Shown: positions 39,705 through 48,492 of the stretch, one piece after another | Numbering within the stretch: the first letter of the stretch is position 1 | How the letters are laid out: each line of letters starts with the position of its first letter | Assembly: GCA_003223115.1 (NCBI GenBank) | Contig: QHXW01000152.1 | Span: 81,800-145,799, forward strand | From: Acidobacteriota bacterium | GTDB lineage: Bacteria > Acidobacteriota > Terriglobia > Bryobacterales > Bryobacteraceae | Direction: 5' to 3' | Length of the DNA: 64,000 nucleotides | The notes under the pieces: generated by a model | The model's input: the letters and a program-made list of their open reading frames with translations, nothing else | Database searches by the model: none | Told to the model about the DNA's origin: nothing | Position numbers and translations under genes: made by a program

Positions 39705-41399
39705 CTACTTCATCAGGAAATCGAAATCACAGCCCAGATTCGCTTGCGTCACGTGCTCCAGAAATAACCGTCCATAGCCGCGCGTGTACTGCGGAGCCGG
39801 TGGAGTGAATTGCGCCAGGCGCGCTTTGATTTCGTCGTCCGCAATGCATAACTCGAGCTGCCTGGAAGCCACGTCCAGCTTGATTTCGTCCCCGGTGCGT
39901 ACTACGCCAAGCGGCCCGCCGATCGCTGCCTCGGGCGCCACGTGCAGCACCACCGTGCCGAAGCTGGTGCCGCTCATCCGTGCGTCACTAATCCGTACGA
40001 CGTCGTCGATGTTGCGCTTCAACAGAACCTTCGGCATGGGGATGTGGCCCCATTCCGGAAAACCGGGAGCGCCTTTCGGCCCGCAGTTTTTCATCAGCAG
40101 AACCGTATTTTCATCCACCGGCAGGTCCTCACGATCGATTTCCACTCGCATCTGCTGATAGTTTTCGAACACATAGGCTCTTCCGCGATGCTCGAGCAGC
40201 CGCCGTGACGCGGCCGTCTGCTTGAGTACGGCGCCGTCCGGAGCCAGATTGCCGTAAAGGATGACGGTGCCTCCCTGCGGGTTGAGCGGTTCGGCCGCCG
40301 TACGGATGACATCGCGCCGGTGCGCCACCGCCTGCTCCAGATTTTCGCGCATACTCTTGCCGGTCACGGTCAACAGATCGCCGTGTAGCAGCGGCAGAAT
40401 CTCTTTCATGACCGCCGGCAGACCGCCCGCGTAGAAAAAATCTTCCATCAGAAACTCGCCAGAGGGCTTTACGTTGGCGATGTAGGGAGTGCGCCGCGAG
40501 ATGGCGTCAAAATCCTTCAGCGCCAGCCGGATTCCCAATCTTCCCGCGATAGCGATCAAGTGCACCACCGCGTTCGTTGAACCGCCGATGGCCATGTCCA
40601 CGGTGATGGCATTCTCGAATGCCTCCCGGGTCATAATGCGCGAAGGGCGGAGATCTTCACGAACCATGTCCACAATGCGGCGGCCGCTTGCTTCGGCAAT
40701 CGAGAGGCGGCGCGAGTCCGGCGCGGGAATGTTAGCGCAGCCCGTGAGCGTCATGCCCAGCGCCTCAGCCAGGCTGGTCATGGTGGATGCCGTGCCCATC
40801 ACCGTGCAGTGGCCGGCGCTGCGCGAGATGCAGCCCTCGATCTCTGACCATTCTTCTTCGGTGACTTGCCCGGTGCGGAACAAATCGAATAATTTCCGGC
40901 CGTCGGTGCCGGAACCCAGTCGCCGGTCGCGCCACTGGCCGCTCAGCATCGGTCCGCCGGGAACCACGATGGCGGGAATATCGGCACTGGCCGCGCCCAT
41001 CAATTGCGCGGGCGTAGTTTTGTCGCAGCCGCACAGCAGCACTACGCCGTCGATGGGATTCGCACGAATTGATTCTTCGACATCCATGGCCATCAGATTG
41101 CGATACAGCATCGTGGTGGGCCGCATGAACATTTCGCCCAGCGAAATCGTCGGGAACTCGAGCGCCACGCCGCCCGCCGCCCAAACGCCGCGCTTCACCG
41201 CTTCCGCCACCATGCGCAAGTGCATGTTGCAGTTGTTCAGTTCGCTCCATGAATTGCAAATGCCGATGACGGGCTTGTTCTGGAACACCTCGGGACCGAA
41301 GCCCTCGGCGCGAAACCAGGCTCGGCGCGCGAAATGCTCGTAGCTCGATCCGATCCACCACTCCTGGCTGCGAAGTTTCTTTCCACCATTTTCCGGCAT
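39705..41399 (-). CDS. IlvD/Edd-family dehydratase, L-arabinonate dehydratase type
   Basis: 564 aa Fe-S dehydratase. LRSQEWWIGSSYEH at the N-terminus, CNSWSELNNCNMHLRMVAEA, GCDKTTPAQLMGAASADIPA and SAGHCTVMGTASTMTSLAEA supply the conserved cysteines and substrate loop; NCGPKGAPGFPEWG and VRISDARMSGTSFGTVVLHV are the C-terminal signatures. The N-terminal RSQEWW and the spacing match L-arabinonate/D-xylonate dehydratases more than IlvD or Edd. It would convert a pentonate or similar sugar acid to its 2-keto-3-deoxy derivative. It is transcribed alone. The MFS sugar-acid transporter at 6.8 kb is a possible but distant partner. Confidence 0.88.
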   Translation of the reverse strand: MPENGGKKLRSQEWWIGSSYEHFARRAWFRAEGFGPEVFQNKPVIGICNSWSELNNCNMHLRMVAEAVKRGVWAAGGVALEFPTISLGEMFMRPTTMLYRNLMAMDVEESIRANPIDGVVLLCGCDKTTPAQLMGAASADIPAIVVPGGPMLSGQWRDRRLGSGTDGRKLFDLFRTGQVTEEEWSEIEGCISRSAGHCTVMGTASTMTSLAEALGMTLTGCANIPAPDSRRLSIAEASGRRIVDMVREDLRPSRIMTREAFENAITVDMAIGGSTNAVVHLIAIAGRLGIRLALKDFDAISRRTPYIANVKPSGEFLMEDFFYAGGLPAVMKEILPLLHGDLLTVTGKSMRENLEQAVAHRRDVIRTAAEPLNPQGGTVILYGNLAPDGAVLKQTAASRRLLEHRGRAYVFENYQQMRVEIDREDLPVDENTVLLMKNCGPKGAPGFPEWGHIPMPKVLLKRNIDDVVRISDARMSGTSFGTVVLHVAPEAAIGGPLGVVRTGDEIKLDVASRQLELCIADDEIKARLAQFTPPAPQYTRGYGRLFLEHVTQANLGCDFDFLMK

Positions 41400-41494
41400 G
41401 AGGTTTTTATTACAACGCGAGCGAGCGGCGGAAGTCTATTGGGGCCGTCACGCTCTTCTGGCTGGCATGTTAGACTGTATGTTTAGAGGTACGG

Positions 41495-41779
41495 ATGCCT
41501 GTACGTATCAAAGCCACAGAAGATCTCATCCCGATTACAGATCTGCGGCAGAATTCCGCCCGAATTATGCGCCGCCTGCACACCGAACGCCGGCCCTTCG
41601 TGATCCTCCAGCGAGGCCGCTCGGCAGCTATTCTCGAAAACGTTCAAGAGTACGAGAAAAGACTGGAACGCCTGGAGCTTCTCGAAACCGTCGTGCGCGG
41701 GCTCGAAGCTGCCCGCAAAGGTCAAGTGCTGGATAACGCACAAGTGATGCGGCGTCTCAGGAAGATCGCGGTTGGCTAA
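41495..41779 (+). CDS. antitoxin of the Phd/YefM family
   Basis: 94 aa. The N-terminal DNA-binding fold has DLIPITDLRQNSARIMRRLH followed by RPFVILQRGRSAAILENVQE, the typical Phd/YefM strand-helix pattern. The C-terminal helix (ERLELLETVVRGLEAARKGQ) would bind and block the toxin encoded by the next gene, which overlaps by 8 nt. Such antitoxins also repress their own promoter. Confidence 0.88.
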   Translation: MPVRIKATEDLIPITDLRQNSARIMRRLHTERRPFVILQRGRSAAILENVQEYEKRLERLELLETVVRGLEAARKGQVLDNAQVMRRLRKIAVG

Positions 41780-42077
41780 ACGAGAGTACCACGTCTATTG
41801 GACGCAGCCGGCCGCGGCTGACTTGTTGGAAACGGCAGCTTTTATCCGGCGTGAACAACCGGCGGCCGCGCTGCGCCTTTATGACGACGTAAGCAAGAAG
41901 ACGAACCTGCTTCGCCATCACCCGCTGCTGAGGCGCATCGCTCCCGAATTTCAAAACCGTTTTCTGCGCGAGCTTGTGGTCTCGCCCTACCGGGTCATCT
42001 ATCGGGTTCTGGCCGCCGAAAGCAGAATTGAAGTCTTAGCCGTGGTTCACGGTTCACGCCTGCTGCCCGAGTCCTAG
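41772..42077 (+). CDS. toxin of the RelE/ParE family
   Basis: 101 aa, TTG start inside the antitoxin gene. VYWTQPAAADLLETAAFIRR is helix 1-2 of the ParE/RelE fold; HPLLRRIAPEF, LRELVVSPYRVIYRVLA and IEVLAVVHGSRLLPE are the C-terminal strands. The C-terminal VHGSR resembles ParE and RelE members alike, so the target (ribosome-bound mRNA or gyrase) cannot be decided. Confidence 0.88.
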   Translation: MAKREYHVYWTQPAAADLLETAAFIRREQPAAALRLYDDVSKKTNLLRHHPLLRRIAPEFQNRFLRELVVSPYRVIYRVLAAESRIEVLAVVHGSRLLPES

Positions 42078-42179
42078 CCGCAATCAAATGGAACTGGCCC
42101 CCTTCACCTGGTGTCAAATCTTTCGAAGTCTTGCGCACAGATTTTCAAAATTAATCGACGGCACCAAGAGGGAAGAATT

Positions 42180-42926
42180 ATGTTCGAGCAGGTTTTCGTA
42201 GATACCCGTGCGCGTACGCGACGGCCGGCTGCGGTTGCGCTATCATGCGCAGGCCAGGTCGTCTTGATCGGTACCATGGTGCTCCTTCCGCTATTGCGCA
42301 CCGAAGCCATCGTGCCCAATCCGCTGCTGCAAATTCTGATGCCGCCGCGGCATGGGGGCGAGACGCAAGCGCCCGCGCCCGAGACTCGCTCGCCGAACCG
42401 GCGAACCAGCGCAACAGCACCGCGCGTTTTCGAGCCCCACCCGTTTACACAGCCGTCCAGGATCCCTGACCGTGTAGTCACCGGTCCGGATGAGCCGCCA
42501 GCAATATTTTCGGGATCGGGCGGAGTGTCGTCCACTGGCGTTTCTAACGGCGTACCCTTTGGCATCCCCGTCGAGGTCCCGCGTGTCGTGCCGCCACCCA
42601 AGCTCAGCCCGCCCGCGGCGTCATCAAAGCCTCAGGCCCCTGTGCGCGTCGGCGGCCGCGTGCAAGCCGCGAAGATCAGACGCCAGGTCCTGCCGGTCTA
42701 TCCGCGACTCGCCAGAGAGGCGCGCATCACGGGCCCGGTGCATCTGGAAGCCATCATTGCCAGAGACGGCGTGGTGCGGAGTTTGCGAGTGATCGGAGGA
42801 CATCCGCTACTGGTGCGAGCGGCCGTCGAAGCCGTCGAGCAGTGGACGTATTACCCCACGCTGCTCAATACCGAGCCTGTCGAAGTGCTGACAGAAATCG
42901 AAGTCAACTTTAAATTAGGAGAATGA
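42180..42926 (+). CDS. TonB-like energy transducer protein
   Basis: 248 aa. One N-terminal transmembrane helix (ALSCAGQVVLIGTMVLLPLL, about residues 20-40) is followed by a Pro/Ser/Arg-rich periplasmic linker. The C-terminal TonB domain follows from about 165 (VYPRLAREARITGPVHLEAI, GGHPLLVRAAVEAVEQWTYY, final VNFKLGE). Such proteins link the inner-membrane motor to outer-membrane transporters; no exbBD or receptor gene is adjacent. The ATG at 42180 is chosen for its AGAGGGAAG-like upstream sequence. Confidence 0.85.
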   Translation: MFEQVFVDTRARTRRPAAVALSCAGQVVLIGTMVLLPLLRTEAIVPNPLLQILMPPRHGGETQAPAPETRSPNRRTSATAPRVFEPHPFTQPSRIPDRVVTGPDEPPAIFSGSGGVSSTGVSNGVPFGIPVEVPRVVPPPKLSPPAASSKPQAPVRVGGRVQAAKIRRQVLPVYPRLAREARITGPVHLEAIIARDGVVRSLRVIGGHPLLVRAAVEAVEQWTYYPTLLNTEPVEVLTEIEVNFKLGE

Positions 42927-42977
42927 CGATCGCGCTCGGCGGCGACGCGAGACCCAGGCAGCGTCAGCCTGCCCGCT

Positions 42978-44093
42978 TCAGGCGCACAGGCGCTCGAAGA
43001 AAGCCCAGGATTTCCTCGCGCATATGTCCCAGGTAAAACGGCGCGCTTGAGCAGGACTTTTTGCCGCGAGTTGCGCCCGCAACGACGGTGAAAGTAATAC
43101 CCGGTCGAGTGCGTCCCGGATCTCCGCCGTGCTGTGTGGATCTACCAGCAAGCCCGCATCGCCCGCCACATCCGGCAGCGAAGAAACACTTGAAGTAATC
43201 GTCGGGACTCCAGCAGCCAGGGCTTGCGCCACCGGCAATCCGAAGCCTTCGTACAGCGAAACGTAGATGAAAGCAGTAGCGGCAGCCGTTACAGCCGGCA
43301 AGTCCGGTTCCGGAACGTAGCCCAGATACCGCACCCCTGGGATGCCGGATTGCAAACGGTCGAACACGGCGCGATCGCCCCAGCCCCAGGAACCTGCGAT
43401 GACCAGCTCGAACTGTTCGCGCAAACTAGATGACAGTTGCTGCCAGGCATCCAGCAGTGCGTTCAGATTCTTGCGCGGCTCGATGGTCCCGACATAAAGT
43501 ACGTACGGCTTTCGGAGCCCATAGCCAAGCGGCGTTTCTTGCGCGGCAGCCGCAGGGACCTCGAAAAAAGCGGGCGCTACACCGGGAGGAATCACGTCGA
43601 TGAGCTCCGGTTTAATCCCCATCACACGAACGGCATCGGCTTTGGTGCACTCGGAAATCGCAATCAGCCCGGCGGCAAGCGGATAAACTCGTTCTGCCAT
43701 GCGCTTTGTGCCTATGACGTTGGCGGTCGTGTGCATCTCGGGCACTAACCAACAGGTCATGTCGTAGATCGTCGCGGTCAGCGGCGCCTTTCGCGGCGGA
43801 TTCAGCATCTGCTGTGAGACGTGAAAAATATCCGCGCGCGGCACCAGCCAGTTCAATATCGGATAGGGAGAAATATTGGCCGCAATCAGCAGCGCCAGCC
43901 GCTCCCAGGTTGCAACGCGGCCGACCACCGAAGTTTCGTGCGCCACTCGTCCGAATCCGTTGAGAAACGGAAAAACCGAAACCCGGTTTCCGCGAGCGAA
44001 CTCGGTAAGGCCCCGGATCCAGTAATAGAGGTGATTCTTGACCCCGGCGCTGCGCAACAGGAGAGGCGTACCGTCAATCATGACGGAAATCAT
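42978..44093 (-). CDS. glycosyltransferase family 4 (GT-B)
   Basis: 371 aa. The C-terminal half has [20 protein letters not shown], then [20 protein letters not shown] and the nucleotide-sugar site [20 protein letters not shown] with the EGFGLP E-x7-E type motif. [20 protein letters not shown] and [15 protein letters not shown] are in the first half. The layout resembles mannosyl/rhamnosyl transferases of surface glycans. It is divergent from the radical SAM gene, with about 156 nt between starts. Confidence 0.9.
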   Translation of the reverse strand: MISVMIDGTPLLLRSAGVKNHLYYWIRGLTEFARGNRVSVFPFLNGFGRVAHETSVVGRVATWERLALLIAANISPYPILNWLVPRADIFHVSQQMLNPPRKAPLTATIYDMTCWLVPEMHTTANVIGTKRMAERVYPLAAGLIAISECTKADAVRVMGIKPELIDVIPPGVAPAFFEVPAAAAQETPLGYGLRKPYVLYVGTIEPRKNLNALLDAWQQLSSSLREQFELVIAGSWGWGDRAVFDRLQSGIPGVRYLGYVPEPDLPAVTAAATAFIYVSLYEGFGLPVAQALAAGVPTITSSVSSLPDVAGDAGLLVDPHSTAEIRDALDRVLLSPSLRAQLAAKSPAQARRFTWDICARKSWAFFERLCA

Positions 44094-44249
44094 ACGTTTT
44101 GCGACTCGCCTCCAAACCCAGTGACGGGATCTATGTTGTTCATTCGATTGATAGAATCACCATTCAAACTCTCAAAATACACCACTCGCAGGTTGCTGCT
44201 CGGCAACTCCGCGAACCTGTGCTCTAATGAAGGGACCTCTCAGGACACT

Positions 44250-45281
44250 ATGGCAGATTTGGGCTTCCGTTTCAGGCGAAGTTGGACAGCCATGCATCGC
44301 CGCTCGCGCGAGCTGATGATGATCCTGAAGGGGCTGGCTTCTACCGATCATCCAATCCTGGCCCACATCATTCCCATACGCCGCTGCAATTTGTCCTGCG
44401 CCTACTGTAACGAATACGACGAGGTTTCGAAGCCGGTCCCGCTGAGCGTCATGCTCGAGCGTATCGACCGGCTTGCGCACCTGGGAACCACCATCGTTAC
44501 TTTGAGCGGTGGCGAGCCGCTGCTGCACCCCGAGCTTGACGAGATCATCGCCAGAATTCGCAAACACGGCATCATAGCGGGCATGATCACCAACGGATAT
44601 CTGCTGACCGCGGACCGCATTCGCCGTTTGAATCAGGCCGGCCTCGAGCACTTGCAAATTTCGATCGATAACGTGACTCCCGACGACGTATCGAAGAAAA
44701 GCCTGAAGGTTCTGGATAAGAAACTTCAGCTTCTGTCGGAACACGCCGAGTTTCACATCAATATCAACTCCGTGGTTGGAGGCGGTATCCGCAATCCGAA
44801 AGATGCGCTCGAAGTGGGTCGCCGCGCCGTGGAGCTGGGCCTCACCTCTACCATCGGCATCATCCACGATTCGACCGGCCAATTGCGGCCGTTAAGCGAA
44901 CCCGAACGCGACGTCTATCTGCGCATGAAGCGTATGGCTAAGCGAAGTTATGCGCAGTTGAACTTCTTTCAGGACAACATTGCGCACGGCCGTGCGAACG
45001 ATTGGCGCTGCCGCTCCGGCGCCCGCTATCTTTATGTTTGTGAAGATGGGCTGGTGCATTACTGTTCGCAACAGCGCGGCTATCCTGCGAAGCCGCTCGC
45101 ACAATACACGGTCGACGATATCCGGCGCGAGTACCTCACTGTGAAAGGCTGTGCGCCGCGATGCACTGTGGCTTGCTCGCACTACACCGCCTACATGGAC
45201 TTCTGGCGCGATCCCCAAACCATCCTTGGACCTGCCGAGAGCGAAGGTTCTCCGCAACTCGTGCAGCTTGAAACCCGGTAG
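44250..45281 (+). CDS. radical SAM enzyme with SPASM-like C-terminal cysteines
   Basis: 343 aa. The Fe-S motif CNLSCAYC is at residues 46-53 ([18 protein letters not shown]); [20 protein letters not shown] is the SAM 'GGEP' strand, and [19 protein letters not shown] and [17 protein letters not shown] follow. The C-terminal part has a second cysteine set ([35 protein letters not shown]), suggesting an auxiliary cluster. The substrate is not known; MoaA-like and HpnH-like enzymes share this core. The next gene starts 19 nt downstream. An upstream ATG at 44133 in the same frame gives an unlikely extension. Confidence 0.85.
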   Translation: MADLGFRFRRSWTAMHRRSRELMMILKGLASTDHPILAHIIPIRRCNLSCAYCNEYDEVSKPVPLSVMLERIDRLAHLGTTIVTLSGGEPLLHPELDEIIARIRKHGIIAGMITNGYLLTADRIRRLNQAGLEHLQISIDNVTPDDVSKKSLKVLDKKLQLLSEHAEFHININSVVGGGIRNPKDALEVGRRAVELGLTSTIGIIHDSTGQLRPLSEPERDVYLRMKRMAKRSYAQLNFFQDNIAHGRANDWRCRSGARYLYVCEDGLVHYCSQQRGYPAKPLAQYTVDDIRREYLTVKGCAPRCTVACSHYTAYMDFWRDPQTILGPAESEGSPQLVQLETR

Positions 45282-45299
45282 TCCCGCGAGGTAAATGCC

Positions 45300-46097
45300 G
45301 TGCTCAGCCGTCGTGATTGCCTGAAATTAGCGGCCGTGGCTTCCGCATTGCCCCGCGCACAAATGTGCGCTGCCCGGGAAAGCTTCCCCACCACCGTTGC
45401 GCCTCGCGTCGACCGCGCCTTCCGCACGCCCGGCGCGGCGCCGAACGGCCTGCAGGCGACAAGCGAAGGTCTCTGGATTCTCGACCAGGCGACCAATCGC
45501 GTGGCGCTCGTCCGTTTCTCGGACGGCAGCGTGATCCGGCAGTTTGACACCGGCACGGACCGTGGCTCCGGCATCACGTTCGATGGTTCGGCGCTCTGGA
45601 TCGCCTCCACGTACAATCGCCTGCTAGTGCGCGTCGATGCGCGCGATGGCCATACGCTCAAGACATTGCCGAGCCCCGGCGCCGGCCTGGTGAAGTGGGG
45701 TCCGCGCGCGGCGCATCCTCAGCCAACTGGTGCTCACGGCCTCGAATGGCGGCATGGTGAGTTATGGGTGGCGGTGCCGCCCGCGGTGCAAATTTACGTG
45801 GTGAACCCAGAAGATGGCCGCGTCCTGCGCTCCTTCGCTGCCCCCGGCGTTCGCCCGCACGGCATCGGCTGGGACCCCGATGGCTCCCTTTGGTGCGCGG
45901 AGAGCATCTACCGCTCGTTCTTCAAGATGGATCCCTCTAGCGGCAGGATTCTGCAGCAGGTGATGCTGCCTCCAACCGAACCGATAGCCTCGGGCGAGGT
46001 CTTGCAGCCCCATGGCATGACCATCTGGAACGGCGAGTTCTGGTTCTCCGTAGCCGAAACCGGTGAAGTGTATCACTTACCGTTACCGCGCGGTTGA
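45300..46097 (+). CDS. exported beta-propeller (NHL/SMP-30-like) protein
   Basis: 265 aa, GTG start with GAGG 9 nt upstream. The N-terminus LSRRDCLKLAAVASALPRAQ has a twin-arginine-like RRDCLK signal. The rest is built of repeats of about 45 residues: GLQATSEGLWILDQATNRVA, GITFDGSALWIASTYNRLLV, GLEWRHGELWVAVPPAVQIY, GIGWDPDGSLWCAESIYRSF, GMTIWNGEFWFSVAETGEVY. This pattern makes a propeller with 5-6 blades, as in Vgb or SMP-30 proteins. It is likely co-transcribed with the radical SAM gene. Function unknown. Confidence 0.75.
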   Translation: MLSRRDCLKLAAVASALPRAQMCAARESFPTTVAPRVDRAFRTPGAAPNGLQATSEGLWILDQATNRVALVRFSDGSVIRQFDTGTDRGSGITFDGSALWIASTYNRLLVRVDARDGHTLKTLPSPGAGLVKWGPRAAHPQPTGAHGLEWRHGELWVAVPPAVQIYVVNPEDGRVLRSFAAPGVRPHGIGWDPDGSLWCAESIYRSFFKMDPSSGRILQQVMLPPTEPIASGEVLQPHGMTIWNGEFWFSVAETGEVYHLPLPRG

Positions 46098-46386
46098 CGC
46101 CGCTCGGCTAAAACCGATATCCTGAATTTTCTGATAGAGGCGCGGCGGCCACCAGTATCCGGGCGCGCGGTTCCGATAAGCTTCGGACGCCCGCGAAAAA
46201 GGGGCTATCCGCCGAAATCGCCGCGGAGGCTCTCGACCGCGGCGGTTGGGGGGTCTGGCTAACACCGGCCCACTGTCATTCGTTTCGAAAACGGATGGAG
46301 CGCTATCGGAAGTGGATTGCGTCTCTCCGCACGTGCGGCCTGCCGTATTTTCCCCTTCTAAAATAGCGCCCCTTCCCAGGGAACCC

Positions 46387-47412
46387 ATGAACTTATTCGA
46401 GATGACGCGGGCGCTGATCGATATCGAATCCATCACCGAGAACGAAGAGCAGGTTGGAGAATTTCTATTCAAGCAGCTCTCCATTCTGGCGTCGCGCTTC
46501 GGCGGCTGCGTGGAGCGCGTAGAGGTGGAGCCGCATCGCTTCAACGTGTTTGCCCGCTGGGGCGAACCCGTGGTCACGCTCTCCACTCACATGGATACGG
46601 TTCCGCCATACGTCGCCTGGCGCGAGGATAACGCATTCATCTGGGGTCGCGGCGCTTGCGATACCAAAGGCATTATCGCGTCCATGATCACAGCTGCACA
46701 GAAGCTGCTCGAGAGTGGCGGTAAGAATTTTGCACTGCTGTTCGTCGTAGGAGAGGAACGCAATAGCGCGGGCGCATATCGCGCGGCAGGCGAGAAGCAC
46801 GGCTCCAGATATCTGATCAACGGAGAACCCACGGAGAACAAGCTTGCCTTAGGCTCTAAAGGCGCACTGCGATATGAAATCCTGGCGCGAGGGCGCATGG
46901 CGCATTCGGCGTATCCGGAGCTGGGGGAATCCGCCATCGAAAAATTACTGGACGCGCTCACGTCGATTCGCCAAATCGCTTTACCGGTGGACGAATTGCT
47001 GGGACCGAGCACACTGAATATCGGCACGATCACCGGCGGCCGCGCGCCCAATATCATTGCCGACGAGGCCCGAGCCGAAGTCATGATTCGCCTGGTGGGC
47101 GATTCGCGGGCGACGCATGAGGCTATGACACGCGCTGTCGATGGCCGCGCCGAAGCACGCGTGGTGCTCGAGATTCCCGTCGTCCGGCTGGGGCGCCTCG
47201 ATGGTTTTGAAACCACGGTTGTGGCCTATACCACCGACATCCCAGCCTTCGGAGGCTCCTGGGGCCAGCCGTTTCTGATCGGACCGGGAACCATCCATGT
47301 CGCGCATACGCTCGAGGAACGCGTGGCCAAGCAGCAGCTTTTGGAAGCCGTGGAACTCTATCAACGCATGGTGAAACAGTTATGGAAGCAAGAATCGAAG
47401 TTGGCATCTTAG
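46387..47412 (+). CDS. M20 family deacylase, DapE candidate
   Basis: 341 aa zinc enzyme. Metal ligands: THMDT (His-x-Asp near residue 76), GRGACDTKG, the catalytic pair in VGEERNSAGA and the C-terminal His in VAHTLEERV. A dimerisation/lid domain spans about 155-265 (SKGALRYEILARGRMAHSAY). As the first gene of a lysine/DAP cluster that also contains dapD, it most likely removes the succinyl group from N-succinyl-LL-diaminopimelate. It is shorter than E. coli DapE (375 aa), and ArgE-like or Lys-deacylase roles cannot be ruled out. asd overlaps its 3' end by 31 nt. Confidence 0.8.
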   Translation: MNLFEMTRALIDIESITENEEQVGEFLFKQLSILASRFGGCVERVEVEPHRFNVFARWGEPVVTLSTHMDTVPPYVAWREDNAFIWGRGACDTKGIIASMITAAQKLLESGGKNFALLFVVGEERNSAGAYRAAGEKHGSRYLINGEPTENKLALGSKGALRYEILARGRMAHSAYPELGESAIEKLLDALTSIRQIALPVDELLGPSTLNIGTITGGRAPNIIADEARAEVMIRLVGDSRATHEAMTRAVDGRAEARVVLEIPVVRLGRLDGFETTVVAYTTDIPAFGGSWGQPFLIGPGTIHVAHTLEERVAKQQLLEAVELYQRMVKQLWKQESKLAS

Positions 47413-48431
47413 GCGCCACGGGAATGGTGGGCCAGCATTTCGTCAGATTTATGGAGAACCATCCCTGGTTCGACGTGAAATGGCTCGGCGCGAGCGACCG
47501 CTCGGCGGGCAAGAAGTATCGGGACGCAACCAAATGGCACCTTGCCGGGGTGATGCCGGAGAAGGTCGAGGACATCATCGTGGAAGAATGCAAGCCCGGC
47601 AACGCGCCGCGCCTTCTGTTTTCGTCCTTGGATTCCGCGGTTGCAACCGACATCGAGCGCGCCTTTGCCCAGGCCGGTCACGTGGTGGTCTCGAATTCTA
47701 AGAATCACCGTATGGAGCGCGACGTGCCGCTGCTGGTGCTGGAGGTCAACGCTGATCACCTGAAGCTGATACCAGGCCAACAGCGCAGCCGCGGTTGGAA
47801 AGGGCAGATCGTAACCAATCCCAACTGCGCCACGGTGTCGCTCGTCATGGGACTTGCACCCCTCAAGACATTCGGCATCACCCAGGTGATTGCATCCACC
47901 ATGCAGGCCATTTCAGGCGCCGGATATCCGGGTGTGCCGTCCATGGACATTAATGCCAACGTAATTCCATTCATCGGCGGCGAAGAAGAAAAAATGGAGC
48001 AGGAGACTCAGAAGATTCTGGGTGATTTTGCCGGTGATCACATTCGTTCGCTCGCTGCCAAAGTCAGCGCGCACTGCAACCGCGTGCCGGTCGTGGATGG
48101 GCACTTGGTAACAATCTCGGTGGCGCTGTCGTCAAAGCCTGGTCTGACGGACTTGCTGCATGCCTTCGAAACGTTTGACGGCGTACCACAGCAACGCCGC
48201 CTGCCCAGCGCGCCCGCAAAGCCAGTGAGCTATATGCCGCAGAATGACCGCCCTCAGCCGCGCCAGGATGCCGAGCGGGAACGCGGCATGGCGGCCTACG
48301 TGGGGAGGTTGCGCGCTTGCCCGGTGCTCGATTACAAGTTTGTCGCGCTCACGCACAACACCATTCGCGGCGCGGCCGGTGGCGCTGTGCTCAACGCCGA
48401 GCTGATGCATTCGGAGGGCATGCTGGATTGA
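47382..48431 (+). CDS. asd: aspartate-semialdehyde dehydrogenase
   Basis: Reduces aspartyl phosphate to aspartate semialdehyde, the branch point to lysine, methionine and threonine. 349 aa. VGILGATGMVGQHFVRFMEN is the NADP site; catalytic C149 lies in VTNPNCATVSLVM; QAISGAGYPGVPSMDINANV and CNRVPVVDGHLVTISVAL follow. The insertion pattern and length match the archaeal/fungal-like ASADH branch rather than the E. coli one. A copy of dispersed repeat A separates it from lysC. Confidence 0.95.
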   Translation: MEARIEVGILGATGMVGQHFVRFMENHPWFDVKWLGASDRSAGKKYRDATKWHLAGVMPEKVEDIIVEECKPGNAPRLLFSSLDSAVATDIERAFAQAGHVVVSNSKNHRMERDVPLLVLEVNADHLKLIPGQQRSRGWKGQIVTNPNCATVSLVMGLAPLKTFGITQVIASTMQAISGAGYPGVPSMDINANVIPFIGGEEEKMEQETQKILGDFAGDHIRSLAAKVSAHCNRVPVVDGHLVTISVALSSKPGLTDLLHAFETFDGVPQQRRLPSAPAKPVSYMPQNDRPQPRQDAERERGMAAYVGRLRACPVLDYKFVALTHNTIRGAAGGAVLNAELMHSEGMLD

Positions 48432-48432
48432 T

Positions 48433-48481
48433 GTGGAATAGGCATTCCTGCCTGTGTGGAACTAGAGCTTCCGCCTATCGT
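48433..48481 (+). repeat. dispersed repeat A, copy 2
   Basis: GTGGAATAGGCATTCC, then GCCTGTG and CTTCCGCCTATCGT. It aligns with 9532-9581 over its full length with one indel and about a dozen substitutions. It fills almost the whole asd-lysC gap, so it is probably within the operon transcript. Confidence 0.7.
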
Positions 48482-48492
48482 GAGGCCTTCCG

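Noticed and set aside
46098..46386. Minus-strand frame ending in ASEAYRNRAPGYWWPP and QKIQDIGFS
   Set aside because: The last 40 residues look somewhat protein-like, but the rest is low complexity, it overlaps the M20 start, and there is no ribosome binding site. It could be a gene remnant; support is too thin.
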